From Pseudobutyrivibrio ruminis (GTDB lineage Bacteria > Bacillota > Clostridia > Lachnospirales > Lachnospiraceae): a DNA stretch of 64,000 nt. The notes beneath the pieces are model-generated. The model saw only the letters and a program-made list of their open reading frames with translations, did not search any database and was not told the DNA's origin. The translations under genes and the position numbers were made by a program. This document shows, piece by piece, positions 1-9,916 of the stretch. The DNA lies in the NCBI GenBank assembly GCA_015057315.1, contig SVER01000008.1:1-64000 (forward strand). Direction: 5' to 3'. Positions within the stretch are counted from its first letter, which is position 1, and each line of letters opens with the position of its first letter.

Positions 1-1
1 A

Positions 2-3000
2 CCAACAGAAGTAGTCGAAGAGGCGAAAGTTGATACATCGGGCGACGACGATGTTATAGTCGATGATGTACCAGAAGAAGAAACCGAAGAGACTACTGAG
101 GTAAGTGAGCCTGAAGAAATTACGGGTCTCGTAGAAGAAACAGGCGATGAGAGTGCTAATGAAGAAGCATTAGTAGTCGAGGAAGATGCAGAAGAGCAGA
201 AGGTAGTAAAAGCAATAGCAGAAGATGATGACTTAACTGTAAATGTTACAGTTAATTTAGATGGTGGTACAATAGGTGAAAGTGCTGATACTTCTATAGC
301 GATTACTGCATCTGGAAAGATGGGTTCAGGAGATACAGATGTTTCTTATGCTACTGAATTAACAGAAGGTTTAGCTGGTTTAGTAAAATCTGGCTACACA
401 ATGAAGGGTGTGTATCTTTCTAGTGATTCAGATAAGAACTTAATTGCTACAGAAGATCAAAAAGAAAAGTTTTTAGCAAGTGACGAAAGTACATCAAAGG
501 ATGTTGCACTTACAGTACTTTGGGCACCTAATAAGGTTAACTTTACTTATGTTGCAGGTGATGGCACAGGTGACATGGCGGCAGGTGAGGTTACCTATGA
601 GGGTACAAAAAAATTCCCAACTTGTAGTTTTACAGCACCATCTGGTAAAGAATTTGACAAGTGGGAAGTTGATGGCGTTAAGTATGCTGCTGGAGATACA
701 ATACCAGAAGAGTGGTTTACTGGTACAGGCGCATCTGATGCCGGAATAAATAAAACTTTAACAGCTACTTGGAAAGCTGTAGAACTTAAGGTTGAGTTCG
801 CTGGATTGACAGCAGAAGAAGATGGTAAGTTCTATAAGGATTATGTATATAATACTGATCTTGAGCCAGCAGTAAAGGTTTCTTATGGCTCAACAGAATA
901 TACAAAAGATGTTGATTATACAGTAGCTTATAGAAAGAGTGGAGCTGCAGAAGATGTAACTCACATTAAAGAAGCAGGTACATATACAGTTACAGTTGCA
1001 CCTAAGGCAGGCGGAACAATGCCTGAAGGTACAACTGCTAAAACATTAGAATTAACTATAAGACCTGCTAAAATTAATACTGTTTCTTTGGATGCAGAAA
1101 GCTATAAGCTTTACTACTATACAAAAGCAGAGGTTGAGGCTAGCACAGCTTCTCCTAAGCCAGTTCGTGGTGTTACAGCACATGAGGTTAAGCCTACAAT
1201 AACTTTCCCTGGCACAGCTGAGACATTGACACCTAGAGGAACAACAGCATCTGCTGATGATGATTATACTGTAGAATATGCAAATAATGATAAGGTTGGA
1301 GAGGCTAGTGTTAAGCTAACACTTGTAAATCCTAACTATGTATTTGTAGTAGGCGAAGGAGAAACAGCTACAACAGCAGATTCTATTACAAAAGAATTTA
1401 GTATTGATGAAGGCACTGAGACTGGTTATAATGTAGAGCCTTCTGAAAATACAAAAGCTACAATCAGCAATACAGAAAGCAAGCCAGGTAAAGCTGTTAA
1501 GTATGGAAAGATTTGTGGCAAGAAGGTTGAAGAGGATATCCCAGCAATTGCGCTGAATACAATTCAGTTAAAGATTGCAAAGACATCTGAAGCTTATTTA
1601 CCAAATGGAAAGATGGAAGATTTCCTTGAGCCTTTTAAGGATACAAAAGGAAATGCTGATGTTATAGCGGAGTTCGACTTTGATAAGGAACTCACTGCTG
1701 AAGGTGCAAAGCTTACTCTTACAGCAAAAGAAGATAGCAACTTATATGAAGGCTCATATGAGTATTCTTATAAGTTTGTAGACGAAGAGTGCACAGAGCA
1801 TACATGGGTACGCAAGGTTATTCCTGCTACATTCGAGGCTGATGGTGCTTGGTGGTATGAGTGCTCAGCATGTGGTGAGAGAGCTACAGCTGATGATCGC
1901 GATGAGATTAAAAAACAACTTGGTTTAGACGAATTGACAGTTGTTTCAGGCACTATTGCTAAGCTTGATGCAACTAAGATTTCATTCTGGATTCACAATA
2001 ATCCTGATCAGTTGCACAATTACTCTGATGGATTTAACTTCAATGTAGAAAATGGTCAAGTTAATGGAACTGCATTAAAAGATTTCAAAGTTAACGACTA
2101 TGGAAAGACTATTTCATTATCAAACGTTAAGTTAGGCAATATTGAACGTACTGCTACAAAGACAAACGAAGATGGTGAAGAGGTAACTGTTGAGAACTTT
2201 AAGGTATCCCTTACTAATGCAGCAGCAGGTAAGGATGCAAAGGTTAAGGTTGTATTTGCTGATGATTATCAGAATGGTGATTATGCAGGTGCAACAGCAG
2301 AGTGGACATTCAAGGTAGTAGAAGCTCCTGAGCTAGTAGCAATGCCTTATATTAAGACTACTCGTCCAGAAGCAGGCTGGTCTTATGGTAACAAGCTTGA
2401 GCTTGCCACAGCTACACCAGGTGCATCAATTTACTACTTCTTCTCAACACCTGCAAGTGGTGAGAATCTAGCAGAAGATCCTGCTGATGCTGATGCCCTT
2501 AAAGACCTTATTAAAAATGGTAAGGCTACAAAGTACGAAAGCCCAATTAAGCTTGACAGAGATGCACATGCATTTGTTAAGGAAACAACAGCTAAGTTTG
2601 ATACAGTAAAACTCAACATGATTGCCGTTAAGGGCGATGGATATTCAGAATTTGTAAAAGAGCCATTGTCTGTAATCAATCCTACAAAGGATTGGGGTGA
2701 TGTTAATAAAAAAGCTGGTATTGTTGATACAGCTCTAACAGATGCAAGCAAGCTTCCAGATGGCCTTTGGATTTCAGATTGGATGATTGGTAGTCTTGAT
2801 GATGTATATGGCAAAGGTTTAACATATTCAGGATTTGCTAAAACATTTAAATCACATAATAATTATGATCAAGTAACTGGCGATATTCCAACAAGTGATT
2901 ATCGTGTATTCTTTAAAAATAAGTTACTGACATATGGTGCTGACTATACTATAAAGATTACAAATAATGTAAATGTTGCTACATCTAGCTCTAAATTACC

Positions 3001-6000
3001 AACTATTACAATCACTGGTAAGGGTGAGTACGCTGGTGGAACAATTAAGACATTTACAATTAAACCAGAGCAGATTACTCCTTTACATATAGAGGACGAT
3101 CCAGATACAACTGAGATTAATGAAGAAGAAACAATTTATCCGCCTGTATATTGGGATGGAAAACTTACAGTTACAGAAAACGGAAAGATTCAAAAGCCTA
3201 AGTATACAGCCTATAACTATGTTTCTGGTAGAGATGTAAAACTTGCTGAGAATAAAGACTTTACAGTTGATTACTCACAAGTATTAGCATCAGCTACACC
3301 AGATGGTGAAGAGGGTTATCCTATTACTATCACTGGTAAGGGCAACTATACTGGAACTATGACAAAATATTTACGCGTAGTTCCAGCAGGACGAAGCCTT
3401 GAGAAGGCTAAGCTTACAATTGATACATCAAATGTTAAGTTTGATGGAACAGATCAGATTAACAATCTTATCACAACAGTAACTCTTGGTGACCAGGAGC
3501 TTAAGCGTGGTACAGATTATGAAGTATCTGTATATCAGCAGGATGCATGGCTTCGTAATTCAAGAAATTATAATCATTACAGTCAGTTATATTCAAATGG
3601 TAAGTATACTGTTAAGATAGAGGCCGCTGATGATAGTGACTTTGCAGGTTCTATCTCAAAGACAGTTAACATTAAGGTTAAGGGAACACCTGCGATTACA
3701 ACAGCATTACTTGCACCATCTGCAACAAAGGTGCCAAGTAAAGCTACAACAGCAACAGTTGGAGAATACATTGACATTACAGCTACAGCAGGTGGCAAGA
3801 CTCTTACAGAAGGAGACGACTACGTAGTAGTATTCTCTAATAATAAGAAGGTTGGCACAGCTAAGGCTACAGTATACGGTGTTGGCGCTTATACTGGATC
3901 TAAGGCATTTAGCTACAAGATTGAAGCTACAAAGATTACAGCTTCTATGTTTGCTAAGTCTGATGCAGCAGATGAATATGATGGTTCAGTAAAGACTCCA
4001 GAAGTTAAGATGTATGTTCCTTCTACGGATGCTGACACAGAAGATAAGTTGCTTGAGGCTAAGTCTGCTACAGCAGGTTCTACAAAGGTTGAAGGCAAGA
4101 ACTTCATCATTACATATCCTAAGGATATGGTAAATGCTGGAACAAAGAAGATTACTGTTAAGGGTACTGGCGCTTATACAGGTACTGTTACTCTTAAGTA
4201 TGAAATTAAGAAGGCTAAGACAGCTGACGCACTTACAACAATTACTTCAGGCTTAAAGCTTAGCACTGATACATCAGACTCTGCAGCTCCAGAACAGAGC
4301 TATACAAATGCAGGATTTACACCTGAATTCAATAGTTTTGGTGCAGCAAACAGTTATAGTAACTACTCTAAGTGGGTAAAGGATAACTTTACAATCACTT
4401 ACAAGAAACCTAAGACAGGTTTCGCAGCAGGAAATGAAATCACAGTTACTGTAAAGGGTAAGAAGAACTTTACAAATGATGTAGTAACAGGTGTTTACAA
4501 GGTGGCACAGGCAGATATCAGTGGTTTTTCAGCTACAGTTCCTGATATCGTTGAAGCAGCTAAGTTCAATAAGGGACCAGCAGTTTCAATCGTAAATGAT
4601 GCAAACAAGAAGCTTGCAGCAGGCGAGAAGAAAGATTACGTAGTATCTTACCTATATAATGGAAACAACGGACATGCTAAGTATTCTACAGTAGATGCTA
4701 AGGATGCTGTAGTTGCAGGTACAGAGTACATTGCACGTTTCTCAGGTAAGAACGGTTACAAGGGAACAAAGGATGTTGTATTCAAGGCTATGGGCAAGAA
4801 GTTTGACCTTAAGAATGCTAAGGTTCAGATTCTTGGAACATACATCTTTGATGAGAAGAATCCAAAGGTTCTCCTTGACAAGGAAAACATTATCGTAACA
4901 CTTAACGGTGAGAAGCTAGCAGATGCTAACTACGAAATCGTTGAATACACAAAGAACAACACAGTTGGAACAGCAACAGTTAAGTTGCATGGTCTTACAA
5001 ATGGTAAGACAATTGTAGGTGGTTACAAGACAGCTACATTCAAGATTCAGAAGGCTTCTATGAACTACATGGTAGACTTCAAGGCAGATCTTGATGATAA
5101 GGTTACAAAGACACTTACAATTACAGGTAGCACAAAGACACTTTCAAGCAACAAGAAAAACGTATTTACACTTCCTAAGTCAGGCTTCAAGGCAACACTT
5201 AAGGGTGCTGATGGAAAGACAGTTAATTACGTTCTTAAGGCTTGGGTAGACAAAGAAGCTGGTAAGACTTATGGACCTGGCGATAGCTTCAAAGATGAAT
5301 ATGCACCAGGTCAGGTTAAGACACTTTATGCTCAGTTTGTACCTGCAAATGCAGATAATAAGCTAACAGTTAAGTTCATGAGCAACGGAACTGGAACAAG
5401 CAAGGTTGAGTCTGGTAAGATGACAGATCAGGTTATTAAGCCAGGTGCATCTGCTAAGCTTAAAGCTAATGCATTCAAGATGGATGGATATGTATTTAAG
5501 GGTTGGACAACAGCTAAGAATCCTGCACTTAATGCAGAAGTTCAGTACTGGCCTAATGCAAACATTTATAATGGCGGCGAGAAGGCAGTTACATTAGAGC
5601 TTTACCCAGTATTTACAGAAAATTACTACACAGTTAAGTACAACTATGCAGGTGGTTCAGCTCCAGCAACATTAAATGAAACACACTACTTGTTCAATAC
5701 TAAGGAACAGACAATTGCAAAGAACATCCCAGTACGTGAAGGCTACAAGTTCGTAGGCTGGAAGGCTGGAAAGCTTGAGTCTACAGATGATAAGGGATTA
5801 AAGATTCCAGCAAGCACAAAGGGTAATCTAACACTTACAGCTAAATGGCAGCCATTACAGTACAAGGTTGACTTCTACAATGGAGCAACAAAGATTAGCA
5901 ATATTGCATTAGCAGGTCCATACACAGTTGGTAAAGACGCAGTTCTTATGCCAGCAGCACCTGCAGTTGATGGTAAGACATTCTTAGGTTGGGCACGCGC

Positions 6001-8500
6001 AGACAAGTCTGTAGTTGCACAGTTTAAGGAGGCTAAGTCTTACAAGACACTTGTTCCTACAGCAGCTGAGACACCAGCAACAGGAACAGCAACAGTTAAG
6101 CTTTACGCTGTATACTCTACAACACAGCATACAATTACTTATGACCTTAACGGTGCGGATGCTAGATTTACATCACAGGGAGTAAGAAAGTACGCTAAGG
6201 CTGATACAGCTGATCTTGTTGATAAGCTAGCAACAGCTTCAAGACCTGGATTTACATTTGAAGGTTGGGCACTTACAGCAGAAGCTACAACAGCTCTTGC
6301 ATCAGCAGGTCTTAAGGACAAGGATGAAGATTTAACATTATACGCAGTTTGGAAAGCAGCAGCTGAGGATACAATTACACTTGATGCTAATGGCGGTACT
6401 ATTTCAAAGGCAACTACATTCAAGGTTAAGCTTGGTGAATCTGCAGAAATCCCTGCAGTAAATGGTGATGAAACAGACGCTATTAAGGTAACAAGAGCAA
6501 ATTATGTATTCCAAGGTTGGGCAACAGCAGAAAATCCAACAAAGGTTGCTTATGGAAATGGAGCTACATTTGTAAACAAGACTGGTGGAGCACAGACCCT
6601 ATACGCAGTATGGGCACCTGAGAGCTTCGCATTACATCTTGATACAGATGGTGGTATTATTTCTGCCGGATATGTAAGACATAATACATTTAATGTAGAG
6701 ACTGAAGAATTTGTTCTTCCAACAACAGCTTGGATTAGCAAGGATAATTATACATTTGAAGGTTGGGCAGTTGGAACAAAGAATGATAAGGATGAAATCA
6801 CTTATGCAACAACTGGCAATGAAAATGTAACTATCACTACAGGTACATCAGGAGAGAAGTACTATAAGGCACTTTGGTCAGCCGACAGCTATACAGTTAG
6901 AATTGATCTTGATGGCGGTTCACTTGAAGCAGCAGATTCTACTAAGTGGTCAGACAATGTAGAGTCATATACAGTTGAAACTAAGTCTGACGCAGCAGTT
7001 AAGCTTCCTACACCAAAGAAGGCTGCATACACATTTGCTGGATGGCAGCAGATGAAAGGTTCTGAGAAGGTAGGCGAGCTTGCAGAAGAGGTAACTGTAG
7101 ATCCTAGCACAGCTGCAAATGTAAAATATGTAGCAAGATGGATACCTAACAGCTATACAATTACATTAGATGTAAATGGTGGCGAAATATCAGACAAGTA
7201 CGTTGCATATACAACAAAAGATCCTAGTTCAGATAAGACGTTTGATATTAAACCAAGCGCAGGAGCTATTTCATACATATTTGGTGCTCCAGTTGAGACT
7301 TCAATTACATTACCAGCTGGCCAACAGGTTACAAAGGAACACGCAACATTTGCTGGATGGATTCCAGGCACAAAGGGTACTGATGGAAAGATTACATATT
7401 CTGGCGAAGCAGTAGCTTCAGTAGTAATCAATGATGCTGCAAACGCTAAGGATTTATATTTCCAAGCTAAGTGGACAGATGTAGGTAAGGCAGATGTTAC
7501 ATTTAATGCAAACTTTATTGCATCAGGAAAGGAAGCAGCTGATACATCTAAGGAAGAAGTATTTGTAGGTGATGCACTTCCAGCAAATACATGGTCACGC
7601 GAAGGCTACACATTCTTAGGATGGAATACAGATAAGGATGCAAAAACAGCCTCAGTAAAGGATAAGGCTGCAAGTACATACGCTTCAGCTACAACATTGT
7701 ATGCAATTTGGGCAGAGAATACTGTAGTAGTAACATTAAATGGTAATGGTGGTACACTATCGACTGAACAGACTATTACAATCAAGTATTCAGATGCAGC
7801 AACTAAAGAGAATCCAATTACAGCAGTAGCTACAAGAGATGGTTACGATTTTGCTAAGTGGAGCACAAAGCGTACAGGTACAGATTCTGATCTTGCAGCA
7901 GATGCAAAGATTAAGAATGAAGGTATCTTTGCAGTTCCTAAAGATAAGCAGGTAACTAAGATTACTCTTTATGCTACATGGACAGCCAAGAATCTTACAG
8001 CTAAATTAACACTTAATGGTGGTACACTTGATGATAGTATTGTTGAAACAACAGCTACAGCAGGTAAGTATGTAGTTGCTGAGGATAAAGCAACTGCTAC
8101 TACATCATTTACAGCCGATGCAGCACTTGTTCTTCCTACAGCAATCACAAAGAATGGATATACATTTGGTGGCTGGTATACAGATGAAGAGTGTACAGCA
8201 GAAAATAAGATTACAAAGATTGCTAAGGGTACAACAGCAGCAACAACAACTGTATATGCTAAGTGGACAGCTGTAGAGTACACTATTACTTACACATTAG
8301 GTGATGAAGCAGTTACTAATAGTAATCCTGAAAAGTATACTGTTGAGACAGATACTATTATATTAGCTGATCCAGTGTGGACTGATCATACATTTACTGG
8401 TTGGACAACAGCTGAAGTGACTACACCAACTAAAGCTCTTACAATAGAAAAAGGTTCAACAGGAAACAAGGAGTTCACAGCAAACTGGACAACACCTTAA
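2..8500 (+). CDS. Giant secreted repeat protein, 5' end missing (InlB B-type and Ig-like repeats)
   Basis: The reading frame is open from base 2, so the gene starts before the window; the first ATG seen (320) is internal. The visible 2832 residues begin with an acidic Glu/Asp/Val-rich stretch (bases 2-235). Next come Ig-like repeats (about 800-5050) with a recurring DYxVxYxNNxxxGTAxVxVxGxGxYTG pattern, interrupted near 1790-1900 by a zinc-ribbon-like CSACG segment. At least a dozen InlB B-type (Flg_new/Listeria-Bacteroides) repeats follow to the end, marked by FxGW and LYAxW. The C terminus ends on a repeat, with no LPXTG motif, membrane anchor or dockerin visible. By family this is a secreted or surface-attached adhesin-like stalk; ligand and attachment are unknown. 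It shares its modules with the gene at 10909, in a different order. Confidence 0.85.
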   Translation, partial: PTEVVEEAKVDTSGDDDVIVDDVPEEETEETTEVSEPEEITGLVEETGDESANEEALVVEEDAEEQKVVKAIAEDDDLTVNVTVNLDGGTIGESADTSIAITASGKMGSGDTDVSYATELTEGLAGLVKSGYTMKGVYLSSDSDKNLIATEDQKEKFLASDESTSKDVALTVLWAPNKVNFTYVAGDGTGDMAAGEVTYEGTKKFPTCSFTAPSGKEFDKWEVDGVKYAAGDTIPEEWFTGTGASDAGINKTLTATWKAVELKVEFAGLTAEEDGKFYKDYVYNTDLEPAVKVSYGSTEYTKDVDYTVAYRKSGAAEDVTHIKEAGTYTVTVAPKAGGTMPEGTTAKTLELTIRPAKINTVSLDAESYKLYYYTKAEVEASTASPKPVRGVTAHEVKPTITFPGTAETLTPRGTTASADDDYTVEYANNDKVGEASVKLTLVNPNYVFVVGEGETATTADSITKEFSIDEGTETGYNVEPSENTKATISNTESKPGKAVKYGKICGKKVEEDIPAIALNTIQLKIAKTSEAYLPNGKMEDFLEPFKDTKGNADVIAEFDFDKELTAEGAKLTLTAKEDSNLYEGSYEYSYKFVDEECTEHTWVRKVIPATFEADGAWWYECSACGERATADDRDEIKKQLGLDELTVVSGTIAKLDATKISFWIHNNPDQLHNYSDGFNFNVENGQVNGTALKDFKVNDYGKTISLSNVKLGNIERTATKTNEDGEEVTVENFKVSLTNAAAGKDAKVKVVFADDYQNGDYAGATAEWTFKVVEAPELVAMPYIKTTRPEAGWSYGNKLELATATPGASIYYFFSTPASGENLAEDPADADALKDLIKNGKATKYESPIKLDRDAHAFVKETTAKFDTVKLNMIAVKGDGYSEFVKEPLSVINPTKDWGDVNKKAGIVDTALTDASKLPDGLWISDWMIGSLDDVYGKGLTYSGFAKTFKSHNNYDQVTGDIPTSDYRVFFKNKLLTYGADYTIKITNNVNVATSSSKLPTITITGKGEYAGGTIKTFTIKPEQITPLHIEDDPDTTEINEEETIYPPVYWDGKLTVTENGKIQKPKYTAYNYVSGRDVKLAENKDFTVDYSQVLASATPDGEEGYPITITGKGNYTGTMTKYLRVVPAGRSLEKAKLTIDTSNVKFDGTDQINNLITTVTLGDQELKRGTDYEVSVYQQDAWLRNSRNYNHYSQLYSNGKYTVKIEAADDSDFAGSISKTVNIKVKGTPAITTALLAPSATKVPSKATTATVGEYIDITATAGGKTLTEGDDYVVVFSNNKKVGTAKATVYGVGAYTGSKAFSYKIEATKITASMFAKSDAADEYDGSVKTPEVKMYVPSTDADTEDKLLEAKSATAGSTKVEGKNFIITYPKDMVNAGTKKITVKGTGAYTGTVTLKYEIKKAKTADALTTITSGLKLSTDTSDSAAPEQSYTNAGFTPEFNSFGAANSYSNYSKWVKDNFTITYKKPKTGFAAGNEITVTVKGKKNFTNDVVTGVYKVAQADISGFSATVPDIVEAAKFNKGPAVSIVNDANKKLAAGEKKDYVVSYLYNGNNGHAKYSTVDAKDAVVAGTEYIARFSGKNGYKGTKDVVFKAMGKKFDLKNAKVQILGTYIFDEKNPKVLLDKENIIVTLNGEKLADANYEIVEYTKNNTVGTATVKLHGLTNGKTIVGGYKTATFKIQKASMNYMVDFKADLDDKVTKTLTITGSTKTLSSNKKNVFTLPKSGFKATLKGADGKTVNYVLKAWVDKEAGKTYGPGDSFKDEYAPGQVKTLYAQFVPANADNKLTVKFMSNGTGTSKVESGKMTDQVIKPGASAKLKANAFKMDGYVFKGWTTAKNPALNAEVQYWPNANIYNGGEKAVTLELYPVFTENYYTVKYNYAGGSAPATLNETHYLFNTKEQTIAKNIPVREGYKFVGWKAGKLESTDDKGLKIPASTKGNLTLTAKWQPLQYKVDFYNGATKISNIALAGPYTVGKDAVLMPAAPAVDGKTFLGWARADKSVVAQFKEAKSYKTLVPTAAETPATGTATVKLYAVYSTTQHTITYDLNGADARFTSQGVRKYAKADTADLVDKLATASRPGFTFEGWALTAEATTALASAGLKDKDEDLTLYAVWKAAAEDTITLDANGGTISKATTFKVKLGESAEIPAVNGDETDAIKVTRANYVFQGWATAENPTKVAYGNGATFVNKTGGAQTLYAVWAPESFALHLDTDGGIISAGYVRHNTFNVETEEFVLPTTAWISKDNYTFEGWAVGTKNDKDEITYATTGNENVTITTGTSGEKYYKALWSADSYTVRIDLDGGSLEAADSTKWSDNVESYTVETKSDAAVKLPTPKKAAYTFAGWQQMKGSEKVGELAEEVTVDPSTAANVKYVARWIPNSYTITLDVNGGEISDKYVAYTTKDPSSDKTFDIKPSAGAISYIFGAPVETSITLPAGQQVTKEHATFAGWIPGTKGTDGKITYSGEAVASVVINDAANAKDLYFQAKWTDVGKADVTFNANFIASGKEAADTSKEEVFVGDALPANTWSREGYTFLGWNTDKDAKTASVKDKAASTYASATTLYAIWAENTVVVTLNGNGGTLSTEQTITIKYSDAATKENPITAVATRDGYDFAKWSTKRTGTDSDLAADAKIKNEGIFAVPKDKQVTKITLYATWTAKNLTAKLTLNGGTLDDSIVETTATAGKYVVAEDKATATTSFTADAALVLPTAITKNGYTFGGWYTDEECTAENKITKIAKGTTAATTTVYAKWTAVEYTITYTLGDEAVTNSNPEKYTVETDTIILADPVWTDHTFTGWTTAEVTTPTKALTIEKGSTGNKEFTANWTTP

Positions 8501-8535
8501 TCGAGTAACTAATTTACTCACACAAACATTGCAAC

Positions 8536-8664
8536 AATCAGGGCGGTTCGCCCCGCCTTGATTGGGGCTTCGGCCCACCATAAAAGGATGGTTCGCCCCA
8601 TCCGATATATGCATCTTAATGTGCATAAGTCTACAGAAGAGCTCGGCTTCGGCCGGGCTCTTCT
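8536..8664 (+). repeat. Four consecutive UUCG-loop hairpins downstream of the giant gene
   Basis: Four separate stem-loops lie between the giant gene and the Rpn remnant: 8536-8563 (11-bp stem, TTCGCC loop), 8565-8576 (GGGC-TTCG-GCCC), 8586-8603 (GGATGG, TTCGCC loop, CCATCC) and 8635-8664 (13-bp stem with one G-T pair, TTCG loop). No T-run follows any of them, so they are not ordinary intrinsic terminators, although they may stop RNA decay or act together at the transcript 3' end. Apart from these hairpins and the terminator at 8743, nothing else is seen in 8501-8777. Confidence 0.7.
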
Positions 8665-8708
8665 CATTGCCTCTCAAGGCATCTATCTGAGCTGCCTTAT
8701 ATATATAT

Positions 8709-8732
8709 GATTAAATATTCCAGTGATGTGAT
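8709..8732 (+). repeat. 24-bp repeat, copy 1 (other copy 9646-9669)
   Basis: The 24 bases at 8709-8732 match 9646-9669 at 22 of 24 positions. Each copy lies just beyond the terminator hairpin of a minus-strand gene (Rpn remnant; 60-codon gene), so the two 3' flanks are probably duplicates. Confidence 0.6.
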
Positions 8733-8737
8733 AACAT

Positions 8738-8765
8738 AAAAATGGCAGGGCGTTTTGCCCTGCCA
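8738..8765 (-). terminator. Intrinsic terminator of the Rpn remnant
   Basis: A perfect 9-bp stem TGGCAGGGC/GCCCTGCCA (8743-8765) with a 5-base loop is followed on the minus strand by TTTTTATG. It lies 12 bases past the stop of the minus-strand remnant. Confidence 0.75.
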
Positions 8766-8777
8766 GATTAAGCAACA

Positions 8778-9251
8778 TTATAACATTGTCATATACTTAC
8801 TAAATTCGCTTTTATCGATTCCTAAAGCTTCCATAGCCTGCTCAGCTGTAAGCTTCATGTTTTTCATGAGGTTTTTGATATTTAAAATAGTGCCTTCCTC
8901 ACGACCTTCCTCGCGTCCAGCCTCGCGCTCTTCATGTCGAATGATTGCTTCCTCTTCCCATCTTTGCATATATTTTACACCTACTTCCTCGTTGGCCTTC
9001 ACCTGAGAAACTCGATTCACTATCATATCTAAATTCGGTGAAGAATTGATTTTATCTTCACTTTTATTATATTCAATGAATTTCATTAGCGCAACAAATT
9101 CTGGGGAAACATCCTCTGTATTCTTGCCATGAGTGTTAATGAAAATACGCTTGGCTCCGTCATTTAATGAAAGCTCGGGATACTCCCTGCAGACTTCTTC
9201 AAATGTGTAAACATACTTGCCAAGTCCGAATAGATCAAATGGTATAATCAT
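8778..9251 (-). pseudogene. 5'-truncated Rpn-family (PD-(D/E)XK) transposase/nuclease remnant
   Basis: The 157-residue frame matches my memory of the C-terminal half of Rpn family recombination-promoting nucleases (PDDEXK transposase families): the F-D-x-F-G-x-G-x-Y-x-Y-T-F segment, IFINTHGKN, the TEDVSPEF motif, a charged EEREAGREEGREEG linker and a C-terminal segment (LTAEQAMEALGID) typical of the family tail. Full members are about 300 residues and carry the catalytic D...E-x-K part in the N-terminal half, which is absent here. There is no ribosome binding site before the ATG at 9251, and the upstream 480 bases hold repeats instead of the missing half. I therefore read it as a decayed mobile-gene fragment. 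It could still be translated as a short protein, but nuclease activity is not expected. Confidence 0.75.
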
Positions 9252-9300
9252 AATAATTGTAGTGTTTTTGATGTTGTTAAAGTTGATTTCACTTAACTAA

Positions 9301-9329
9301 TGAGATGTGCTATACAGTAACACATCTCA
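9301..9329 (+). repeat. Perfect 9-bp inverted repeat upstream of the Rpn remnant
   Basis: TGAGATGTG and CACATCTCA are separated by 11 bases. No T-run follows on either strand. It sits about 50 bases before the truncated frame and may be an element end or a small operator. Confidence 0.45.
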
Positions 9330-9430
9330 TACGCAAAGATAGCTCAATCATGACACTGGCTAGTAAATCATCTACTTGAGTATCAAATCTCACCATAATT
9401 CTAATAGTCATACTCCCTACAGAAGAAATA

Positions 9431-9451
9431 GGCATAGATTCCGCTGTTAAG
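9431..9451 (+). repeat. 21-bp inverted repeat, left copy (right copy 10786-10806)
   Basis: Bases 9431-9451 are the exact reverse complement of 10786-10806, and weaker similarity extends about 10 bases on each side. The pair brackets the GNAT-like gene, the 60-codon gene and the tandem repeats (about 1.37 kb), as terminal inverted repeats of a small mobile element would. Confidence 0.6.
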
Positions 9452-9501
9452 AGTATCTATTGTCGCCCTATTTACAAAGTAATACTTTTCAAAGCCCATT
9501 T

Positions 9502-9630
9502 AACAAGCAAAATCCCCAGTTTCCAGTATCATTTTTTATATTAGGGCAAAAGTCATACCTGCCAAAGTGTATATAGCAAGCCAAAACCTATTTTCCGGTA
9601 TCTTTTTGATTTTTCGGGGAAAAGTCATAC
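9502..9630 (+). repeat. Two degenerate direct repeats of about 57 bases
   Basis: 9502-9558 and 9575-9630 share the order (g/a)caagc-aaaa, ttccrgtatc, a T-rich stretch and gggnaaaagtcatac. Together with the inverted repeats at 9301 and 9431 they fill the stretch 9252-9733, in which I see no gene. Confidence 0.5.
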
Positions 9631-9645
9631 TCAATTTTTATATGT

Positions 9646-9669
9646 GATTAAATGTTCCATTGATGTGAT
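9646..9669 (+). repeat. 24-bp repeat, copy 2 (other copy 8709-8732)
   Basis: This is the second copy of the repeat described at 8709, again immediately beyond a minus-strand terminator hairpin. Confidence 0.6.
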
Positions 9670-9674
9670 GGCAC

Positions 9675-9709
9675 GAAAAAAGCAGCAGACCATTTTGATC
9701 TACTGCTTT
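9675..9709 (-). terminator. Intrinsic terminator of the GNAT/60-codon pair
   Basis: An 11-base stem (9679-9689 with 9699-9709, one mismatch) is followed on the minus strand by TTTTTTCG. It lies 25 bases past the stop of the 60-codon gene. Confidence 0.7.
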
Positions 9710-9733
9710 CACATGCATTATAAAAAAATATTG

Positions 9734-9916
9734 TTACTTTTTGAACTGTTGCACTTCTTCTTGAGTAAGCTCAGCTGGAGTCTTTCCATGCTCATCTGCA
9801 TATCTACTAAGTGCTCTGATATCAATTCCAAAATTCTTTACAGACTGATATGGTGGATACTTTTCGATATACTCAAGAACGGCATTTCTTTTAATACTCT
9901 TCTCCATTGTCATCAT
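9734..9916 (-). CDS. Small hypothetical protein, 60 aa, overlapping the GNAT-like gene
   Basis: I do not recognise this 60-residue protein. It is soluble and charged, with a predicted helical look (KRNAVLEYIEKYPPYQSVKNF, then IRALSRYADEHG and a Glu/Gln-rich end), as a small DNA- or protein-binding adaptor might be. Translation is well supported: a GGAGG lies 9 bases before the ATG at 9916, inside the end of the preceding gene, and the two frames overlap by 26 bases. The overlap implies translational coupling with the GNAT-like protein, and a terminator follows at 9675. A toxin-antitoxin-like or modifier-substrate pair is possible but unproven. Confidence 0.6.
   Translation of the reverse strand: MMTMEKSIKRNAVLEYIEKYPPYQSVKNFGIDIRALSRYADEHGKTPAELTQEEVQQFKK

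Noticed and set aside
8480..8500. Sortase anchor at the end of the giant protein
   Set aside because: No LPXTG-like motif, hydrophobic segment or basic tail is present; the frame ends on a repeat.
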